Below, piece by piece: positions 57,880-64,000 of a stretch of DNA of 64,000 nucleotides. The stretch is taken from positions 6,386,001-6,450,000 of the forward strand of contig JBANDB010000005.1 in the NCBI GenBank assembly GCA_037576215.1, read 5' to 3'. Position 1 is the stretch's first letter. Each line of letters begins with the position of its first letter. Source of the DNA: Armillaria gallica. Lineage: Eukaryota > Basidiomycota > Agaricomycetes > Agaricales > Physalacriaceae. The translations under genes were made by a program, and so were the position numbers. The notes under the pieces are model-generated. The model saw nothing but the letters and a program-made list of their open reading frames with translations, had not been told where the DNA came from and made no database searches.

Positions 57880-60593
57880 CAGATTACTGATTCTGCTAGA
57901 ATATCAGAGTCATTCATCAAATCTGGCATGAGGTTGTTCTTGGCAATGTCATCATCTACACTGTTAGACTCATCGAACTCATCAAAATGAATAGTGCCCA
58001 TCCAATTCTTAATTTCTGTTTGAAAATCAGGGTTGTTCTGGAGATATGTGTTCAAAGCTTTCAGTGTTTTATGGTCTGTGAGGCATGCCTCTAATAAGCA
58101 CCACTCCTTTGTGATGGATTTTTCCCAAGCCTGAAAAAATAAACTATCAGAGCTTGATTGTCCTAGGTAAATATTATGCACATTGCAAACAATTTGATGA
58201 CCCTTAGCACCTGTCATTTGTTCATAGACTTTGACAAGTCCCCACACTGATGCATCTTGAAGTGCTGGATATGATGTTGTGATATTGACCTTCTCAAGAT
58301 CAATCTCTCATGCAACTTGTTCCCACTGCTGTTCAATCATGAAATAAAAGAGTTCTTGCTTCTGCTGATGCTTGATGATTCACTGGAGACCAACATCAGC
58401 TAGTTGGAACATCCCTGTGCAGTTACCCAGAACAAAGATAAGAATAACATTTGGATGCTCCTCAAAAACAAATGTTCAGAATGGTTGGCCCTTGTGAACA
58501 GGATAGACGTCAATGAAGAGAGCACATTTTTGATCTTCATCAAGATCAGGGTCAGCCTCAATCACTCCTTTGACATATGGCACTAAGATCTCTTTGATCC
58601 ACTCCTTCATTGTCTTCAGGGTACTGCAATGGCTGCATGGACTTGTTTCAGAAGCTGAAAAAGCAAAGTGGAACCCATAGGCAAGGGCCTCTTTTATTCC
58701 CCATGCATTTTTCGATAGAAGGGACTTTGACGTTTTGCCCAACCAAACTTGCTGAAATGAAAGAAAGTCTCCTGCAGCTGTGCTAGCAACCAGAATTGTA
58801 AATGCATGCTTCTCATCCTTGGCTACAACATCAACTTGTCTAGCACCAGTATCATGAAAGGTATAGCTGTTGTTTGGAAGAACATAGACACCTTGTTGGT
58901 CCATGTTAATTATAAGCTAATATTGCAGGTAAGTTATCTGATTCAGTTCTTCAACATGAATGCTTACTTTTGCTGGAATATCCATCCATTTCATAACATA
59001 TACCAGGCAGAAAAAGGCTCATTCACAGAGATCTGAAGTGTTGACAGGAAGATGAGCTGCAGCTCTGGTGGCCTTTCAGGGTGACCATTTCATAACACTG
59101 TCAAAAAAATGACGAACAAAGAATTCAGAGCATTTGAATCCAGTGCTTGTCAGAAGATCAGGTGCTTCAGCCTCGATGATAGCAATCATGGTAGCACATC
59201 TGATTGAGGAATTGATTGGGACTCCACTTTTTCGGTAGCTTGCCAAAGTTGTCATCAGCTTCGTCTTCAGATCTGGATAGCAATCCAAAATTCCTGCCCG
59301 ACCTGTACCATGCAAGGAACTATGGTTCTTCACATTCTGGAGGGTTTTGTTGCTCCATCACTTTTCTCCTTTGACCCTATAACACTGAAATGTTCCCTTG
59401 TGGAGCTGGGAAAAGAATTGCTGGTAGGTACACTTCAAGTCATTTGAAGTTGCCATTGCCCTCCAGTCATTGCAAACCATAGCTGCAGCGATATGACACC
59501 ACAGCAGGGGGTGGAAGTAGTTGACCTTCTCAGGCTTTGGCTTAACAATGGTACCTCCTTTTGTCCTGTTTTGATGCTGTCTCCAGGCCTGAGTATTAGG
59601 CCAAGATACACCAGCAACACTTGCTCTCATGATAACAAGTGCCTGTGAGGCAACATTTTGAGCTTCTGCACCTTGCATCAAGACCAAATTTGTTTCAATG
59701 TCTGAGTCATTATCCCCTTCCTTCTGGCGTGATCGAAACTTCCTTACTCTGAGTTTCATCTGCAACCTCTTTTGCTCAAGCCTTGCTTCCTGCTCCCATT
59801 CTTTTCATCCAGATTCTAGGTGTCTGTTCTTGGAAGTTTCCTTTAGCTGTGTCTAGAAAAACTGCCATTTCTGGTCTTCACTCCCCCACTTCTTCCAGCC
59901 CATAGCAGCAAGTGTAGACTGCTGTGCATTTTTTGCAGGTCCCTTCCACCTGCTTTCAGCTCTAGGCTTGGGTATACTTTCCACTGTACTGGTAGCTATG
60001 GCCAATCCAGTATCAGACTCCAAACCCAAGTGAATTTTGATAACTGTTGGTGATGCTGATTTCTTTGCTTTTTTAGCAGGAGAATGACTGTTGGCAATGG
60101 AAGCTTGAGTCTTGAATGTTTGGATGATGGCAGTTGTATTGTCTGCAGTGTTATTGATCTCATTTTGTGCGTGCTTCTTGGGATTAGCCTTTGCTCCATC
60201 ACATTCAGCAGCAATGATCAAATGATCAAGCCACGTAGTCTTGAAAGCCTCTTGATCACTATTTGACATCACTTTCACAGTGCCCTTTATCATCTGGATC
60301 ATCTCCTCTAATCTCTGGCCTCACTTCTTGAAGTGAATGACATGCTCGGGTCCTCACCATGTCTCAAACACAACTTCAAGGCATTGTGATACAGCAGCAA
60401 AGGGGCCACCATCTTCAAGGATGTCCGGGTTCAAAGAGAAATGATATGATGAGTCAGCTGGGTTCAGTGGAATGGTGTCACTATCAGGAAGACCATGCAA
60501 AAGTTTGCGAAGATGTTTGATACAAGATATCAGTGCCTGTGAAGGACCTGTAGGAGTTTTCGAAGGTTTTATAGACTTTCCCTTTGGCATCAT
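57880..60593 (-). pseudogene. DDE_1 (CENP-B/pogo-like) transposase pseudogene
   Basis: A decayed transposase of the Tc1/mariner superfamily pogo branch. The N-terminus MPKGKSIKPSKTPTGPSQ is followed by a Lys-rich linker (SPAKKAKKSASPTVIK) and then AQNVASQALVIMRASVAGVS. A segment before the catalytic domain reads GRAGILDCYPDLKTKLMTTL and GFKCSEFFVRHFFDSVMKW. The catalytic domain has Asp in INMDQQGVYVLPNNSYTF, Asp in CALFIDVYPVHKG (about 58.5 kb), and Asp in FQLADVGLQ (about 58.4 kb). The end is SVWGLVKVYEQMTG, AWEKSITKEWCLLEACLTD and LKALNTYLQNNPDFQTEI. Several stops and frame changes (at about 58.25, 58.45, 59.07 and 59.8 kb) kill it. TIRs were not identified. Confidence 0.82.
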
Positions 60594-60873
60594 AGTAGAG
60601 GAATGGAGCTGTAAGTGCAGCAGATATTTCATGTTCTTTATTTCTAAGTTATTTCTATTCTTGGAGTACTAGTAATGGTCACAGTACTGGAATTGTAGAA
60701 CAATAGCAATATTCAATTAATGCCACCCACAGTTTCCTATTTGCTGAAACATAGCATGTAACGCTACTACCAGTTTCAATCTCAAGGATGTAACACTGTA
60801 TTGAGGGTTTCAACACTACAATTGAAGGAGGACATTTGGATTCTGAAAAAAAGGCACAGGTGAGCAGGTGCAC

Positions 60874-62567
60874 TGATGAGCCTAAGACTTTTGTGGCAAT
60901 AGCAACACCAACTTAGAATGAGATTGGTTAATTAATGTAGTGGCATGGCAATTAAGGCGATCATGTGTGTGAGAGGGTTTGGGGCACCTCCATGTAGTAA
61001 ATCAATTCCTCTATATGCAAGAATACACTGCAACTTTAAGTCTGCGAAGTAGTACTACTTGGTAGTCAAGTACTAGATGCTAAGGCTATAAGCTGGTAGG
61101 GTTCTCTCAAAATGAGAGGGAACAGAAGTGGTATGATGTGAATACCATGGATCCATATGTGAAAACACAAGATGAGACTAGAAAACGTCATGCAACAGTA
61201 ATCTGAGAGGGGTGAATGATGGGAGATAGACTAAATGGTCGACAATAGTCTATGAGTGAACAAGGCGATGGGACAACAGAGTGGAGACTGTGTGTGGCAA
61301 GAGAAAATGTTGAACGAGTGGTGCTGGGGGTGGAATGGTGAGAGAAAACATGGAACTACGAAAACTGGCAATGATACTGGTCCTATATGATGTGATGGTG
61401 CTATGTCGATGTTGAAACTGGTTTGGTACTGAAACGATCCTATCCTATGTCAAACTAACCTTCAAGTCCACTTGAGGGACTGATACTATATGAAAACTGG
61501 CTGAAACTGATCCTAAGTCTGCTCAGAGAATACCCAAGTGGGCAATGATAACGATGGTGAAAGAGAAATGGTAAAAACTCCAATGGTGCAAAAGTGAAAC
61601 AATGACGGCCTATAAAAGATAAACGTGGGTGAGGTATGGCATGGCAATCACGTATTGGCACAGTATGAGCATTCGCCAATAGTGTTAAGAGTGAAGAGCA
61701 CATAGCAAAGGACTCTTCACAGTCAAAAACCATGGAATAAATCTGGTGAGCTTAAGAGTCGATGTGCAATCGAGAATATGCTGGGGTAAATGGTATATTG
61801 CCATAGAACAGTGAATAGATGTGGTTTACTGGTGATAGACTAGTGTGTGACGATAATTGATGTAGTCTGGGGTCAACTAGAGATGAACTGCTTTGTAACT
61901 ATGTTTTCTAGCTAGTTTTTATACTAAAAGTATGAATTTATAAATAGAGTAACTAATGCAAGACTTAGTAAGGCTGTAAGGCCTTAGCTTTGTAAAAATC
62001 ATAGGCAACATATGGTCTTTTGGCTTCTGAAGTAACAGCAGCTTGTTGACATTGCCTTATATAGATGAGAACCATATGGTTTTGCTGAGCGATGCATGGA
62101 TTGTTAGGTACTGTTTAGCTGTGGATTACTGAGCAATAGTTGTCATACTGAGGAGTACGCATGGGGTAACATTTTCTTGAGGCCTTGGCGAAGTAACAGC
62201 CTTAGTAAACATGGTCTGTAGTTGCTGTAGCTGCAATTGCCATAGCTGAGAGGGTACTCACACCAATCACATCATTTTCATTAAGTGATCAATGAGCACA
62301 TCAACTGGGTGCTTCTGAGTGATGCATCAATTCTGTATTGGGATGATTGTCAATCAAAGGTGCCTTGCCGTGATGAAGTATGGCAATTACAATGCATGAC
62401 AAGATGGGATGAATAACAAAGTGTATAAGGAGTGGTTGCCATAGGATGAAAGTGGTATCAATGTGCATGCAATCATTGGTTTCCTGAAAGGCCATTGAAG
62501 GGACAGTAACATTAATTAGCAGGCAAAATCCGTGAATTCTGAGCATACAGAGCCTGGAGGCTCATCA
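60874..62567 (+). mobile_element. Solo LTR C (1694 bp)
   Basis: Begins TGATGAGCCTAAGACTTTTG and ends GCCTGGAGGCTCATCA; the terminal 9 bp are inverted repeats (TGATGAGCC/GGCTCATCA). Flanking 4-bp repeats are GCAC (60870-60873) and GCGC (62568-62571), which differ by one CpG to CpA change. It aligns over its full length with copies A and B at 39.0-43.9 kb. A TATAAAAG box lies at 61611-61618. No internal coding region and no second LTR nearby, so a solo LTR from recombination is the simplest view. Confidence 0.8.
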
Positions 62568-62571
62568 GCGC

Positions 62572-64000
62572 AAGGAGCTGATCTCATCCAGTGGCATGTG
62601 ATAAACACGGTTGATTGCGGTGCCTCTTTTGAGTCAGATCTTTCAGACTTGTCTTCTTCAGCTTGTTTTTGCTGCCATTTTTTCCATCTCTTGTGGTCGC
62701 AGGAGTCAAGCACAAATTATAATAAATACACCTATATTTTTCTGTTTCTCCTGTCCATTTGAGGTGGACCTCAAGGTCTCAGATTCCCGATGGGTGTGGG
62801 CCATGATTTTATTGCCAGTGTCTTTGTGTAGCAATTCATGTTAGAACGGTTACTTTTGCTGAAAGTATAAAACTGGACAAATAACAGGCTTATATTTCCT
62901 GCTGCAATAGGTAACAAGCCTACCTATTTTTTGATTGCCTTTACTCAGTTTTGTTTGCTGGTGACCTCATGATTTGGCAGGGTTGAACTGCTTCAAAATT
63001 GACACAAATCATTCAAGGTCTTTCTTTATGCTGTGGCATGAGAATGGGACAGAGGAGAACCACAGCATCTATGTGGCAGCACAAGCAGAACCACATGATC
63101 TGGCTCTGCCAATCCATTCCAGGCTCAGGCGAGATGTTCGCCCACTTGCCTTGCATGCTTATCTCAATATCCAAATTTTCTGAATTGAAGACAGTATGTT
63201 TTTAGGTCCAAAAGGTAGTTCTAAAAATATCATGACTTTACATGCAATTTTTCGATGGGAAAAAGGATGGCCTAAAAACAAGATGAACAAGAACTCTTTT
63301 TCATACTGTTTAGGATAAGGAAATCAATGCAAAAAAAAACAGATCAAAAAAGTGGTTTCCATTGTTCAGAACAATGGAAATGGCTCTTTCTTTGTTAAAA
63401 ACATGCTCTTTTTGGTGCGTAAGAACATTATAGAACACAAGGTTTTTTCAGATCCTGTTTTATGATGGCAAAAAAGCAAACAAAAGTCACAACATTTTTA
63501 GGATATGTTTTTAGATCCAAAAAAGCAGTCAACTCCAGGAGATATGTTGTACCTTGATCCAGTATGTTGTTCCCATGGCAGTCAGTTGGTTGGATTGATC
63601 AGGCTTTAAAAAAATATTAAGTGGATGTAATATTTTAACATCCCCAGAACCCCTTGGTGATGCATAAGCTATCAGTCTTGGATGTGATTTAGCAGTTCGA
63701 AGTGACAATGCCCTTCTGCTGGGAAATATCCATAGCACATGTTGAGCATAGAACTCTGCATTTCTGGTTCCTGTATATCAAGTCAATCAGTCATGACAAA
63801 ATATGTAATTGGCATGACCAGAACATACTCATTTGTGCCTGACAAGTCAACATTGTTAATGAAGAATCTTTGACCATCATATTTGGCTGCAAAGTTGACA
63901 TTATCTGTGTGAAATTCTCATCAGAAAAACTGTAGGACAAAAGATGAAAGGAAGCATACTTTATAGTGTAGGTGACATCGGGATCATTCCCATTTTGCTG
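62572..64000. other. Right edge, relic DNA
   Basis: A minus-strand Lys/Gln-rich piece at 62572-62713 (RWKKWQQKQAEEDKSERSD) could be a coding relic. A minus frame at 63529-63738 (RLIAYASPRGSGDVKILHPL) also looks coding but matches nothing I recognise. Otherwise CpG-poor with A and T runs. Confidence 0.35.

Overview
The window is fungal nuclear DNA, most likely from a white-rot agaricomycete (Polyporales-like). The evidence is dense 40-67 nt GT-AG introns with micro-exons, a complete short-type manganese peroxidase gene, a CK1-type kinase, plant-type O-methyltransferase and retinol-dehydrogenase-like SDR genes, and basidiomycete transposon families (chromodomain Ty3/gypsy, Plavaka-like and CENP-B/DDE_1-type elements).

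There are two compartments. From 1 to about 21.8 kb the DNA is rich in CpG and holds genes. In order these are: a 15-exon manganese peroxidase (750-2562), an aldehyde dehydrogenase pseudogene (3097-4010), a 6-exon SDR on the minus strand (4182-5495), an intact CK1-like kinase (7212-8469, minus) next to an SDR pseudogene (8580-9047), a Mutator-like element carrying a helicase fragment and itself split by a hAT-type element (10262-12016), a small zinc-finger-like gene (13383-14077), a GWP-motif hypothetical gene (14549-14899), a truncated Svf1 pseudogene (15382-15850), a second and frameshifted copy of the kinase in inverted orientation (15995-17205), and a 9-exon O-methyltransferase (18130-19935). 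Both kinase copies lie between inverted copies of one short repeat, which suggests a mobilised cassette.

From about 21.9 kb to 64 kb the DNA is AT-richer, strongly depleted in CpG, and made of decayed transposons and dead genes. It contains an F-box/LRR-like pseudogene (27.6-29.4 kb); a minus-strand Ty3/gypsy element with 3' LTR, chromodomain, integrase, RNase H and reverse transcriptase, broken by at least three later insertions; a multi-level nest of LTR-like repeats at 39.0-43.9 kb with matching 4-bp target duplications; a Plavaka-like element with two divergent genes (49.1-55.3 kb); a DDE_1 transposase relic (57.7-60.6 kb); and a 1.7 kb solo LTR (60.9-62.6 kb).

Many differences between repeat copies are CpG to TpG/CpA changes, as expected when cytosine methylation silences repeats and they then decay. 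The nesting gives a relative order of insertion. No rRNA, tRNA or CRISPR array was recognised. Exon structures were worked out by hand from splice signals and reading-frame continuity and have not been checked against transcripts.
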